The notes below the pieces were generated by a model. That model saw only the letters and a list, made by a program, of their open reading frames with translations. It was not told the origin of the DNA and searched no databases. Positions 35,478 through 44,103 of a stretch of DNA of 64,000 bases are shown in pieces. The stretch's first letter is position 1. Each line of letters opens with the position of its first letter. The translations under genes and the position numbers were made by a program. This DNA comes from Salinimicrobium marinum (GTDB lineage Bacteria > Bacteroidota > Bacteroidia > Flavobacteriales > Flavobacteriaceae): NCBI RefSeq assembly GCF_014651535.1, contig NZ_BMXB01000014.1, positions 1-64,000 on the forward strand, in the 5' to 3' direction.

Positions 35478-35485
35478 TATCTTTG
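35478..35485 (+). promoter_or_regulatory. -7 box of the toxin-antitoxin operon
   Basis: TATCTTTG fits TAnnTTTG exactly and ends 16 nt before the antitoxin ATG. The -33 region is unclear. Confidence 0.45.
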
Positions 35486-35501
35486 TTAGAAAGCTGTCGT
35501 T

Positions 35502-35777
35502 ATGGATCTTAATCAGATGAAAATTGAGCTTATTCACAAAATAAATTCCTGTGAGGATGAAAACCTTCTGCGGAAAATTGAAAAGGTTTTTGAGGAAAAT
35601 GTTTCCGAAGTAAATGAAGATGAGGTTGGATATTCTGCTCAAATAAATAAAAATGCTGTTCCGGAATGGCATTATGAAATTTTAGAAGAAGAATTTGAGA
35701 AGTATAAGAGAGGGGAATTGACAGCTTCCACATGGAATGAGGTAGATAAAAAGCTTCAGGAAAAATATGACATTTGA
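35502..35777 (+). CDS. Antitoxin of a ParE/RelE-type module
   Basis: This 91-residue acidic protein has a predicted helical N-terminus (MKIELIHKINSCEDENLLRKI) and the C-terminal WNEVDKKLQEKYDI, a pattern found in addiction-module antitoxins paired with ParE-like toxins. The C-terminal helix would wrap the toxin. It overlaps the toxin gene by 11 bp. It has its own promoter-like box and sits between hemH and hemJ. Confidence 0.75.
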   Translation: MDLNQMKIELIHKINSCEDENLLRKIEKVFEENVSEVNEDEVGYSAQINKNAVPEWHYEILEEEFEKYKRGELTASTWNEVDKKLQEKYDI

Positions 35778-36054
35778 TGTCATTCTTCTTTCAAGGGCTG
35801 AGATTGAACTGGAAGATGCTTTTCTCTGGTATGAATCCAAATCTAAGGAACTTGGCATAAAATTCATGAACAGTTTCAGAAGTGAGGTTAAAAGAATTGG
35901 AAGTAATCCTTTTCAGTTTATGAGGAGCCAGGATCACTTCAGGGAAGTAGCTGTTAATTTTTTCCCCTACGTTTTAATATATAGTGTGTTCAATGATAAA
36001 GTGTATATTCATTCTATTTTCAACACCTCCCGCAACCCAAACAAAAAACCCTGA
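35767..36054 (+). CDS. ParE/RelE superfamily toxin
   Basis: This 95-residue basic protein has the ParE-like layout: VILLSRAEIELEDAFLWYESKSKELG, then FMNSFRSEVKRIGSNPF and a C-terminal FPYVLIYSVFNDKVYIHSIF strand pair with the closing N-x-S-R-N-P. ParE toxins poison gyrase and RelE relatives cut mRNA; this sequence cannot decide between them. It starts inside the antitoxin end, as usual for such pairs. Confidence 0.85.
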   Translation: MTFDVILLSRAEIELEDAFLWYESKSKELGIKFMNSFRSEVKRIGSNPFQFMRSQDHFREVAVNFFPYVLIYSVFNDKVYIHSIFNTSRNPNKKP

Positions 36055-36060
36055 TCTGTT

Positions 36061-36609
36061 TTGGAATATTACAACTACATTAAATCCTTGCACCTCATTT
36101 TTGTGATTACCTGGTTCGCCGGACTTTTTTATATTCCAAGGCTGTTCATCTATCATATTGAGGCTGCAGAAAAACCCTCACCCGACAAGGAGATCCTGAC
36201 CACGCAATTAAAAATGATGACCAAAAGGCTTTGGTTCATCATTACCTGGCCTTCTGCAATTCTTGCCACCTTCTTTGCAGTTTGGCTGTTAATCCTTATT
36301 CCCGATTGGCTTCAGCAGCCCTGGATGCATGTAAAACTGGCCTTTGTGCTCCTGCTCTTCTTATATCATTTTAAATGTCATCACCTGTTTACACAACTTC
36401 AGCAGGATAGAATCACCTGGACATCCACTCAAATGCGACTCTGGAACGAAGTTTCTACGCTTATCCTCTTTGCCGTAATTTTTCTGGTGATCGTTAGGGA
36501 TGCGGTTAATTGGATCTACGGCGTTATCGGGATCTTTCTTTTGGCAGGAATGTTAATGCTGGGAGTGAAGATTTATAAGCGGCTAAGAGCAAAAAATCCC
36601 GATCTTTAA
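36061..36609 (+). CDS. hemJ: HemJ-type protoporphyrinogen oxidase (CopD-like)
   Basis: This 182-residue membrane protein has four or five helices (about 5-24, 57-78, 85-103, 130-148, 152-170). SLHLIFVITWFAGLFYIPRL carries the family's conserved His near the start; IITWPSAILATFFAVWLL and a further VKLAFVLLLFLYHF follow. HemJ oxidises protoporphyrinogen IX where hemG and hemY are lacking. Translation starts at a TTG (36061), 7 bp after the toxin stop, since no in-frame ATG is available and the protein N-terminus fits the family. Confidence 0.85.
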   Translation: MEYYNYIKSLHLIFVITWFAGLFYIPRLFIYHIEAAEKPSPDKEILTTQLKMMTKRLWFIITWPSAILATFFAVWLLILIPDWLQQPWMHVKLAFVLLLFLYHFKCHHLFTQLQQDRITWTSTQMRLWNEVSTLILFAVIFLVIVRDAVNWIYGVIGIFLLAGMLMLGVKIYKRLRAKNPDL

Positions 36610-36653
36610 TAATGGTTTGATAATTGATATCTTTACCGGAGCAATAAAAATTC

Positions 36654-38108
36654 ATGAGGCTTTTAAAATTCTCCTTACGTACCCGGATATTCTTTTCCAT
36701 GATCTTACTGGTGTTGCTGGCTTCCATTTTAATTGGAGGAATGACCGTGATCCAGTACAAGAAAGAAGCCCAGGATTATCACCGGGAACGTCTTGAACGA
36801 AAAGAAGAGGGGATAAGGGAGAACATTAAGTTTGTAATTGAAAGTACCACTTACGAGGTTTCAGAAGAGAATATTCGGCTCATTCTAAAGGACAGGAACA
36901 AGATCCATGAGATTGCCCAGGTTCATAATATGCCCCTCAATGTGTACAGCCTGCGTGGAAACCTGATTTTGAAATCCAACCAGTCATTTTTCAGGGATAC
37001 GACAGATCTTTTTCTGGATCAGGAAATCCTGGGTGATCTGGAAGGCTCACCCAGAAAAAGGGTAGTGCGGCACACCGTCAAAAATGATAAAAAATTCCAA
37101 TCTTCCTATACTTACATTACAGATAATAAATTCAAACCCCTTGCGATCCTTAATCTTCCATACCTTGAAGATGATTATTTTATAACCAGGGATCTGCGTA
37201 ATTTCCTTATCAAACTTACTGAAGTTTACCTCTTTATGCTGGCGCTGGCGATTGTTATGGCTTATTTTCTGTCCAAATATATTACCCGGTCATTAAAAAC
37301 TATTTCAGAAAAAATCACGGAAACCCGTCTGGATAAGCAAAATAAGAAGATTGATATAGGTAATGTAAGTGAAGAGATCTACACCCTGGTGGAGGCGTAC
37401 AACAGTATGATCGATGAACTTGAAGAAAGCGCGGTAAAACTTGCTACCAGCGAAAGGGAACAGGCCTGGCGTGAGATGGCAAAACAGGTGGCGCACGAGA
37501 TCAAGAATCCATTGACGCCCATGAGGCTGAGTGTTCAGAGTTTTGAGCGAAATTTTGATCCCAATGATCCCGAAATCTATAAAAAGGTGGAGGAATACAG
37601 CAATACGTTGATTAATCAGATCGACACTATGAGTTCCATTGCTTCGGCTTTTTCAAACTTCGCGAAGATGCCGGCGCAGCAGAATGAAACCTTAAATGTT
37701 CCGAAAATTGTAAAACTTGCCCTGGATATTTTTAATGAAGGTTATGTAATGTTCTCTTCTGAAAAAGAGGAAATCCTTGCAAAATTTGATCGTACACAGC
37801 TTATTCGGGTAGTTACCAATCTGGTTAAAAACGCCATTCATGCTACCGAAGGTGTTAATAATCCGGCGGTGTTGGTATCGGTGACCGAAGAAGAAGAAAA
37901 CGTGTGCATTAGTATTTCAGATAACGGGGTAGGAATTTCCGAAGAAAACAGGGAAAAAATATTCGAACCTAAATTCACGACAAAATCCAGCGGAATGGGC
38001 TTAGGCCTGGCGATGGTGAAGAATATTGTGGAAAATTATAATGGCAGTATAACCTTTACCTCTAAAATAAATAAAGGTACTATCTTTAAGGTACATTTTC
38101 CAAAATAG
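36654..38108 (+). CDS. NtrY-like sensor histidine kinase
   Basis: This 484-residue membrane kinase has a first helix (about 12-32), an extracytoplasmic sensor (33-180), a second helix (about 185-208) and a HAMP-like linker. The phosphoacceptor His lies in QVAHEIKNPLTPMRLS (about 277). The ATPase boxes are NLVKNAIHA, ISDNGVGI, and SGMGLGLAMVKNI. No response regulator lies beside it, so it is an orphan. It is followed after 5 bp by the hydratase gene. Confidence 0.9.
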   Translation: MRLLKFSLRTRIFFSMILLVLLASILIGGMTVIQYKKEAQDYHRERLERKEEGIRENIKFVIESTTYEVSEENIRLILKDRNKIHEIAQVHNMPLNVYSLRGNLILKSNQSFFRDTTDLFLDQEILGDLEGSPRKRVVRHTVKNDKKFQSSYTYITDNKFKPLAILNLPYLEDDYFITRDLRNFLIKLTEVYLFMLALAIVMAYFLSKYITRSLKTISEKITETRLDKQNKKIDIGNVSEEIYTLVEAYNSMIDELEESAVKLATSEREQAWREMAKQVAHEIKNPLTPMRLSVQSFERNFDPNDPEIYKKVEEYSNTLINQIDTMSSIASAFSNFAKMPAQQNETLNVPKIVKLALDIFNEGYVMFSSEKEEILAKFDRTQLIRVVTNLVKNAIHATEGVNNPAVLVSVTEEEENVCISISDNGVGISEENREKIFEPKFTTKSSGMGLGLAMVKNIVENYNGSITFTSKINKGTIFKVHFPK

Positions 38109-38113
38109 ACATT

Positions 38114-38896
38114 ATGAAATACGAAAATATCCTATCTGAAACACAAGACGGCATTGCCCAAATAACTATTAACCGGCCTAAGAAGCTTAATGCTTTGAAC
38201 AAAGAGACCATAAGTGAACTTAACAGGGCTTTTCGGTTAGCTGAAGGGGATGCTGAGGTGAAGGTCGTAATCCTTACCGGAAGTGGTGAAAAAGCCTTTG
38301 TTGCAGGAGCCGATATTAGTGAATTCTCAGATTATTCTGAAGAGGAAGGAAAGGAACTGGCAGCCGAAGGTCAGCGATTGCTTTTTGATTATGTGGCTAA
38401 TTTCAGCAAGCCTGTTATAGCTGCTGTAAATGGTTTTGCCCTGGGTGGCGGTTTGGAACTTGCCATGGCTGCGCATTTCAGGATTGCAAGTGATAATGCA
38501 AAAATGGGCTTGCCCGAAGTTTCTTTAGGAGTAATTCCGGGTTATGGAGGGACACAACGTTTGCCTCAGCTCGTAGGAAAAGGCAGGGCAATGGAAATGA
38601 TCATGACTGCAGGAATGATAGATGCCAACCAGGCATTGCAATACAACCTGGTAAACCATGTTACCACGGTCGAAGAATTGTTACCATTTGCTGAAAAACT
38701 TGCGGGAAAGATTATGAAAAATTCCCTGGTGGCAATCTCTGCGGCCATTAAGGCGGTAAATTCCAATTATAAAGAAGGAGTGAACGGATTCGAAGTAGAA
38801 ATTGAAGAATTCGGAAACGCTTTCGGAACCGAAGATTTTAAGGAGGGAACCTCTGCTTTTCTGAACAAGCGCAAAGCCAGCTTCCCGGGAAAATAG
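38114..38896 (+). CDS. Enoyl-CoA hydratase/isomerase (crotonase family)
   Basis: This 260-residue enzyme has ITINRPKKLNALNKETI, the oxyanion-hole segments KAFVAGADISEFS and VNGFALGGGLELAMA, and LPEVSLGVIPGYGGTQRLPQ with the two catalytic glutamates expected in hydratases. It probably hydrates 2-enoyl-CoA in beta-oxidation or in branched-chain amino acid breakdown. A terminator follows 34 bp after the stop. Confidence 0.93.
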   Translation: MKYENILSETQDGIAQITINRPKKLNALNKETISELNRAFRLAEGDAEVKVVILTGSGEKAFVAGADISEFSDYSEEEGKELAAEGQRLLFDYVANFSKPVIAAVNGFALGGGLELAMAAHFRIASDNAKMGLPEVSLGVIPGYGGTQRLPQLVGKGRAMEMIMTAGMIDANQALQYNLVNHVTTVEELLPFAEKLAGKIMKNSLVAISAAIKAVNSNYKEGVNGFEVEIEEFGNAFGTEDFKEGTSAFLNKRKASFPGK

Positions 38897-38929
38897 ATTT
38901 CGAAACTCAAGATAAAGAAGATATATATA

Positions 38930-38966
38930 TCCCATGGCTCATCCGGAGCTGTGGGAATTTTTTTTT
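38930..38966 (+). terminator. Terminator after the hydratase gene
   Basis: TCCCATGGCTC pairs with GAGCTGTGGGA (two G-T pairs) around ATCCG, followed by nine T residues. Confidence 0.85.
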
Positions 38967-39018
38967 GTTCTTTCTCACTTTTGAATAAGCATAAAAAATT
39001 AGGATTAAATCCTTTTTT

Positions 39019-40119
39019 ATGGAAATTATCCATATTTTTGTTGCTGTGGAAAGGAATGATTACATCAAAGGAAGAGGAGCCCAGCAGCAGGTGGCCAATC
39101 GGTTCTCGCTTCATTCACATGAAATGCGGGATGATTTTCTTAATTATTGTGCTGTGGAAGGAGAGGAAGCAAACGATTCCAAAACTTCCTTTATAGAAAC
39201 TTTTCCGAAAACAATTGTCAATAAAGTAACCAGTCCAGACGTGGGCATGGAATTCTCCCTCAATCCGTATCAGGGTTGTGAACACGGCTGCGTATACTGC
39301 TACGCCCGGAATTCTCATGAATACTGGGGTTATGGTGCCGGACTCGATTTTGAACAAAAGATCCTTGTCAAGAGAAATGCCGTAGAACTATTGGAGCAGA
39401 AATTGCGAAGCAAAGGCTGGAAAGCTGCACCCATCGTCCTTTCCGGCAATACCGACTGCTATCAGCCAGTCGAAAAAAAGCTGAAGATCACCAGAAGTTT
39501 GCTGCAGTTATTCCTGAAGTATAAGCATCCGGTGGGGATTATCACTAAAAACGCTCTCATTCAGAGGGATCTTGATATCCTGCAGGAACTTGCAAAAGAT
39601 AATCTTGTAAGGGTGAATTTGTCGATTACTTCTTTGGAAGAAAAAACAAGAAGGTTGCTGGAACCTCGCACAGCCAGCATCAAAAAGCGACTGGAAACCG
39701 TAGAGAAACTGCATGAAAGAGGGGTGCCGGTAAACGTGATGATGGCACCTATCATTCCTGGTATCAACAGCCATGAGGTTCTGCCACTGGTTAAAGAAGT
39801 TGCTGAAAGAGGTGCCTGCGGAGTGGGCTATACAATGGTGCGGCTAAACGGGGCTATCGGCGAAATCTTTTCCCAATGGATTCACAAAGCCATGCCCCAT
39901 AAAGCTGAAAAGGTGCTGCATCAAATTGCCGAATGCCATAACGGAGCCCTTAATGACAGCCGTTTTGGTGCAAGAATGAAAGGTGACGGTAAAATAGCCG
40001 ATCAGGTAGCTCAACAGTTTGCCATTGCCAGAAAAAAATATCTTTCAGGCAGGGAAAGGCCATCTTTGAATTGTGCCTTGCACGAACAGTATAAAGATGG
40101 ACAGCTAAAACTGTTTTAA
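39019..40119 (+). CDS. PA0069 family radical SAM protein
   Basis: This 366-residue protein has the radical-SAM cluster motif CEHGCVYC (C-x3-C-x2-C, about 90-97) in NPYQGCEHGCVYCYARNSHE, preceded by the family start YIKGRGAQQQVANRF. SGNTDCYQPVEKKLKITR follows, with conserved MAPIIPGIN. The family has no established substrate. The ATG at 39019 gives an extra MEIIHIFVA; a GTG at 39046 just before the conserved block may be the true start. It has a long hydrophilic C-terminus, and no partner gene is near. Confidence 0.85.
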   Translation: MEIIHIFVAVERNDYIKGRGAQQQVANRFSLHSHEMRDDFLNYCAVEGEEANDSKTSFIETFPKTIVNKVTSPDVGMEFSLNPYQGCEHGCVYCYARNSHEYWGYGAGLDFEQKILVKRNAVELLEQKLRSKGWKAAPIVLSGNTDCYQPVEKKLKITRSLLQLFLKYKHPVGIITKNALIQRDLDILQELAKDNLVRVNLSITSLEEKTRRLLEPRTASIKKRLETVEKLHERGVPVNVMMAPIIPGINSHEVLPLVKEVAERGACGVGYTMVRLNGAIGEIFSQWIHKAMPHKAEKVLHQIAECHNGALNDSRFGARMKGDGKIADQVAQQFAIARKKYLSGRERPSLNCALHEQYKDGQLKLF

Positions 40120-40183
40120 CTTCTACTCCGGGGGTTTCAGAGAATTACGGTTAATTTCCTTATATTAAAGTAAAAAGAGAAAG

Positions 40184-40606
40184 ATGAAAAAGATACTTTA
40201 TACAATGCTACTTTCTGTCATTCTCCTGAGCTGCTCTGACGACGACGACGTGGAGGTTAATCCTTTAGTGGGAAGCTGGGAATTAATGGCCGTAGATAAT
40301 GAGGCCGTCTATGATGCACCCGAAGATGAAGAGATCGTGATCACATTTAAAGAAAGAGAATACATTGGTGAAACATCGGTAAATGAATTTGGGGGAGATT
40401 ATGAAATAGTTAGCAACAGGTTACTTCTTACCAACTCCTATACCTCTGAAATTGGAGAAACTGCCTGGGGAAACTTATTTTATGAGGGCATTCGAAATGC
40501 ATATGATGAAGAGGAGGAAAGATCTGAATTTACTTATACTATTCAGGGAGATACCCTCACCTCAAGAAGTACAGAAGACATCATGATTTTTACCCGGTTT
40601 GAATGA
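40184..40606 (+). CDS. Small lipoprotein, lipocalin-like
   Basis: This 140-residue protein has a lipoprotein signal (VILLSC, Cys about 17) followed by DDDDVEVN, an Asp-rich start common in flavobacterial lipoproteins. The body starts with NPLVGSWELMAVD, which fits the G-x-W strand of lipocalin-like domains. Function unknown. It is convergent with the HD gene, ends only 3 bp apart. Confidence 0.65.
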   Translation: MKKILYTMLLSVILLSCSDDDDVEVNPLVGSWELMAVDNEAVYDAPEDEEIVITFKEREYIGETSVNEFGGDYEIVSNRLLLTNSYTSEIGETAWGNLFYEGIRNAYDEEEERSEFTYTIQGDTLTSRSTEDIMIFTRFE

Positions 40607-40608
40607 AT

Positions 40609-41265
40609 TCATTCCTCGTTAACTCCCCATTCCCGATAAAACTGATCCAGAAATTGCTCCATGAACAAATGTCTTTCTTCAGCCAGTTTCCTGCCGGTTT
40701 TGGTATTCATCCGGTCTTTTAAAAGAAACAGTTTTTCATAAAAATGATTGACCGTGGGGGCAGTGGATTTTTTATACTCCTCTTTGGTCATATGCAGGTT
40801 TGGCTTAATTTCAGGATCATATAAAGCCCTGCCCTTATATCCGCCGTAATTGAAAGTGCGGGCAATTCCTATGGCACCCAACGCATCGAGGCGATCGGCA
40901 TCCTGCACAATATCCAGTTCGGGAGACGTAAAGCTTTGGGATTCGTTGCCGCCTTTAAAAGATATATTTTCAATGATCTTTACCACATGATTTGTAACTT
41001 CGGGTGCAACTTGCTGATCCTTTAGAAATTCTCCGGCTACTCTTGGGCCAACAGTTTCATCACCATTATGGAATTTAGAATCTGCAATATCGTGTAAAAG
41101 AGCTCCGAGAGCTACAATAAAACCATCGGCTTTTTCAGTTTTTGCAATCTTACAGGCATTGTTGTACACCCTCTCAATGTGAAACCAGTCATGTCCGCCC
41201 TCAGCATTTTTAAGAGTTTCTTTTACAAAAGAAATGGTATTGGCGATGATTTGTGATTGCGTCAT
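40609..41265 (-). CDS. HD domain phosphohydrolase
   Basis: This 218-residue metal-dependent hydrolase has the HD pattern: GHDWFHIERVYNNA (about 19-32), LGALLHDIADSKFHNGDE (about 52-69; the HD pair), and the second metal-binding region IVQDADRLDALGAIGIART. It is of the yfbR/YedJ-like nucleotide-phosphate hydrolase type. Physiological substrate unknown. It shares a short intergenic space with plsC. Confidence 0.88.
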   Translation of the reverse strand: MTQSQIIANTISFVKETLKNAEGGHDWFHIERVYNNACKIAKTEKADGFIVALGALLHDIADSKFHNGDETVGPRVAGEFLKDQQVAPEVTNHVVKIIENISFKGGNESQSFTSPELDIVQDADRLDALGAIGIARTFNYGGYKGRALYDPEIKPNLHMTKEEYKKSTAPTVNHFYEKLFLLKDRMNTKTGRKLAEERHLFMEQFLDQFYREWGVNEE

Positions 41266-41304
41266 GAAATGATGTGGATTATTTAAACTGAAAAATCTTA
41301 GAGC

Positions 41305-42045
41305 TTATTTAATGTCGGCGGTAATGGTACGCTCCACCTGTGCCACCAGGCTTACCGGATCCTGAGAACCTACTGAAAAAGGTTCATGTACTTTCAGATT
41401 GAGATTCACACCTATTCCCATGGGGAAGTTTCCATACCTGAACAGTTTCCAGCTGTTATTGATGGTAATGGGCACTACAGTGGCATTGGGCATTTTTTTA
41501 AAGAGCATTTGCAATCCCTGGACTGCAAACTTTTTGGGTGCCCCTGTCCGGCTACGGGTACCTTCCGGAAATATTACAGCAGAACGATTGTGTTCATTGA
41601 GATAGTCTGCAAATCGGGACATTTTGGTCAGGGCTTCTCTTCCGTTCTTTCTGTCGATAAGGATATTTCCGCCATGTCTTAAATTGAAAGAAATACCGGG
41701 AATCCCTTTTCCCAGTTCTTTTTTGCTGATGAATTTGGGGTGATATTTTCTGAAATGCCAGATGATAGGAGGTATATCAAACATTCCCTGATGATTTGCT
41801 ACGAAAATACAGGGCTTGCCGGCAGGAATTTTATAAGGATTATCTACATTAAAGTTGGTGCCGAGAATATTTAAGCAACGCAGCAGGAAAAAATTAAAGA
41901 TATCAACACTTTTTTTATGTGCCTCATATCCTCCCAATTTCAAGCTAATCCACTGTATCCCATGGAAAATAAGCAGCGTGAGAAAAAAGAATAAGTAAAA
42001 AAGTACCGATAAAGGGTAGGAAAGAATTTTTTTGATCGTTTTCAT
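41305..42045 (-). CDS. plsC: 1-acyl-sn-glycerol-3-phosphate acyltransferase
   Basis: This 246-residue enzyme acylates lysophosphatidic acid to phosphatidic acid. It has an N-terminal membrane helix (about 9-29), the H-x4-D motif in VANHQGMFDIP, and FPEGTRSRTGAPKKF as the glycerol-phosphate-binding block. The frame extends to 42081, but that adds a hydrophilic MKLRTCSQGINA before the natural membrane start, so the ATG at 42045 is preferred. Confidence 0.88.
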   Translation of the reverse strand: MKTIKKILSYPLSVLFYLFFFLTLLIFHGIQWISLKLGGYEAHKKSVDIFNFFLLRCLNILGTNFNVDNPYKIPAGKPCIFVANHQGMFDIPPIIWHFRKYHPKFISKKELGKGIPGISFNLRHGGNILIDRKNGREALTKMSRFADYLNEHNRSAVIFPEGTRSRTGAPKKFAVQGLQMLFKKMPNATVVPITINNSWKLFRYGNFPMGIGVNLNLKVHEPFSVGSQDPVSLVAQVERTITADIK

Positions 42046-42120
42046 TGCATTTATTCCTTGCGAACAGGTGCGCAATTTCACAATTTATTTCTTACCCTAC
42101 AACATAGAACCCATTTTTGC

Positions 42121-43287
42121 TTAAGCAGCAGCTTTGGTATACTTCTTTTCTTTTTTACGGCGGCTCTTTTTTCTTAATTTATTAATCCAGATTATAGTAC
42201 CGGTAACAGGTAAGCTTGTTGCAATTAAACATGCAATAAAATAAAGGATCTTTGAAAAGGTTCCAAAAATATCCCCAACGTGAAGCGGCTTTATAAGAGA
42301 AGCTACCTGTACATTAAGAGGCTTGTCCCGGTAGATCTCCCTGTCTTCCACAGTACCTGCTTTGTTTATTACCAACTGGTCTGCAATCACGGGTGAAAAC
42401 GATGCATCATTATATTTCCTTACGCTGTACACGGGATTCCTCTCATTAGGAAAGCTAATGGAAGTTTTTCCGGTGTAGGAGAGTTCGCGGTTGGTAATTG
42501 CATAAACTTCTTCCAGGCTCACTTCCTGTCCTGCTTCGAGGTTGAGCTGTTCATAGGTCGCGCCGCCGCCTCTGTTAAATATTTCTGCGCCAATTACGTT
42601 TCCGGCGATCTCCCTATAGCCTTCAAAAGACCAGCACAGGCCGGTGAGTCCCATTACAATGATTAAAAGAAGAGAATAGAATCCAAGGGTGTTATGTAAG
42701 TCGTGATTGATCCTTTTCCAGTTGGCTTTGGTTTTTATCTTAAATCCCGGTTTGAAGTTTCTCCACTTCATTTTCTTCGGAAACCACAACACAAGTCCGG
42801 AGATGGACAGCAAAAGAAAAATTATGGTAGCAACACCCACTATAGGTCGGCCAATATTGGTATCTACCAGTAGCCAGCGATGAAGCCGGAACATACTGAA
42901 CATGAAATCATCTGCTGAAGAGGGCGGAGCAGAAAATACTTCGGCAGTGTGAGGGTTGAGTAGGAAAGTTGTTCCACGGCGGTCTTCGGGAGAGGTTTTG
43001 ATCCTTGCCTCATAGAAACTTCCTGATTTTTCTGAAATAGTGAGGCTGTTAAGTTCCCCTAGCCCTTCCGCGGAAATTGTGGAAGCAAGTTCATCCAGAC
43101 TTTTTACCGGTTGCTCTGTATCTTCTAACGGAACATCTTCAGCGAAAAGAGCCTTTATTTCTGTGTCGAAAACCAAAATAGTTCCGGTAAGACAAATGAT
43201 GAAAATTATGATACCGCTCCCTATTCCAAGCCATAAATGAATATCATTTATAAACTTCCTAATGCCATAGCTTTTCTTTTTTTTCAT
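42121..43287 (-). CDS. PepSY-associated membrane protein, iron-uptake type
   Basis: This 388-residue protein has four membrane helices: about 18-36 (IGSGIIIFIICLTGTILVF), 143-165, 200-218 and 350-370. Histidines on the membrane faces (NDIHLWLG, RLHRWLLV, HDLHNTLG) are typical of the PiuB-like family. A PepSY-type extracytoplasmic region lies between helices. Such genes go with siderophore uptake and may reduce ferric siderophores. The upstream motif at 43317-43336 is shared with feoA, which supports iron control. The C-terminus is very basic. Confidence 0.82.
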   Translation of the reverse strand: MKKKKSYGIRKFINDIHLWLGIGSGIIIFIICLTGTILVFDTEIKALFAEDVPLEDTEQPVKSLDELASTISAEGLGELNSLTISEKSGSFYEARIKTSPEDRRGTTFLLNPHTAEVFSAPPSSADDFMFSMFRLHRWLLVDTNIGRPIVGVATIIFLLLSISGLVLWFPKKMKWRNFKPGFKIKTKANWKRINHDLHNTLGFYSLLLIIVMGLTGLCWSFEGYREIAGNVIGAEIFNRGGGATYEQLNLEAGQEVSLEEVYAITNRELSYTGKTSISFPNERNPVYSVRKYNDASFSPVIADQLVINKAGTVEDREIYRDKPLNVQVASLIKPLHVGDIFGTFSKILYFIACLIATSLPVTGTIIWINKLRKKSRRKKEKKYTKAAA

Positions 43288-43316
43288 GGGAACGACAGTT
43301 AAATTCGTTATTATCC

Positions 43317-43336
43317 TTATTTAGACTTATTATAAA
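43317..43336 (-). promoter_or_regulatory. Candidate iron operator upstream of the PepSY gene
   Basis: On the + strand this reads TTATTTAGACTTATTATAAA. It aligns at 16 of 20 positions with the site upstream of feoA (50233-50252) and lies 3 bp downstream of the -7 box, so a bound repressor would block start of transcription. Its first half, TTTAGAC, equals the half-site of the dtxR-operon palindrome. Confidence 0.5.
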
Positions 43337-43339
43337 GAA

Positions 43340-43347
43340 CAAATATA
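43340..43347 (-). promoter_or_regulatory. -7 box of the PepSY gene
   Basis: TATATTTG on the - strand matches TAnnTTTG and lies 53 nt before the ATG. Confidence 0.5.
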
Positions 43348-43454
43348 GATTAGTTTTTGACTGCCGCAAAATTCCATTAAAATATTTTTGAAATTTATAT
43401 GAATGGGAAATATGACCCTGGGAGGTTATGATTCTCTTATTTTTCAGCTATGCA

Positions 43455-43493
43455 TAAAAAAACCGCCTCATTGTTGTAATGAGGCGGTTTTTA
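43455..43493 (-). terminator. Terminator of the bacilliredoxin gene
   Basis: ACCGCCTCATT pairs with AATGAGGCGGT around GTTGT in a perfect stem. A/T runs flank both sides, so it may also work for transcripts from the other side. Confidence 0.85.
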
Positions 43494-43517
43494 TATTTGT
43501 TCGAATTTTGTAGAGTT

Positions 43518-43928
43518 CTAGCAGAACTCGTCATAGGCTCCGGAAAGGTTTTCTGCAATCATTTCTGCAGGTCGACCTTCAATATGATGTCTTTCCAGCA
43601 TATGCACTAATTCACCATCCTTGAATAATGCCATAGATGGAGAAGAAGGAGGGAAAGGTATCATGTAACTTCTGGCTTTGTCTGTTGCTTCTTTATCAAC
43701 ACCTGCGAAAACTGTTACTAAATTATCTGGACGTTTGCTGTTTTGTAATGAAATACGTGCACCTGGACGTGCATTTGCCGCAGCACAACCACAAACAGAA
43801 TTTACTACCACAAGAGTAGTTCCTTTTTTGGCGATTGCTTCATCAACTTCAGCCTCGGTGTGTAGTTCCTGAAAACCAACATTGGTCAGGTCCTCACGCA
43901 TTGGTTTAACTAATTCTGCTGGATACAT
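43518..43928 (-). CDS. Bacilliredoxin, BrxA/BrxB family
   Basis: This 136-residue thioredoxin-fold protein has the BrxA/B signature VNSVCGCAAANARPG (C-G-C, about 43-57) and FPPSSPSMALFKDGEL. It would reverse mixed disulphides between protein thiols and a low-molecular-weight thiol. Bacteroidota do not all make bacillithiol, so the partner thiol is uncertain. It has its own terminator and a 5' region of about 50 A/T-rich bases. Confidence 0.9.
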   Translation of the reverse strand: MYPAELVKPMREDLTNVGFQELHTEAEVDEAIAKKGTTLVVVNSVCGCAAANARPGARISLQNSKRPDNLVTVFAGVDKEATDKARSYMIPFPPSSPSMALFKDGELVHMLERHHIEGRPAEMIAENLSGAYDEFC

Positions 43929-44051
43929 ATTGTTTGTTTTATTTTATATAAATCTTTTGAACTAACAAAGATACCAAATTAACTTCAGCTTATTAAATTT
44001 TCAAAACTATATAACTATGGGGATATAGATGCAGGCTATTTGACTTATAAG

Positions 44052-44084
44052 TTGGAATAAGTGCCTCATTAATGTTTATCTTTG
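44052..44084 (+). promoter_or_regulatory. Promoter of the TerB-DnaJ gene
   Basis: TTG at 44052-44054 and TATCTTTG at 44077-44084 are separated by 22 nt, a good fit to the Bacteroidota consensus. It lies 19 nt before the ATG. Confidence 0.6.
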
Positions 44085-44103
44085 CCACGTAAAATTTTCT
44101 ACA

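Noticed and set aside
38951-39196. An 81-codon + frame before and over the radical SAM start
   Set aside because: It overlaps the conserved start of the radical SAM gene in another frame and has no family.
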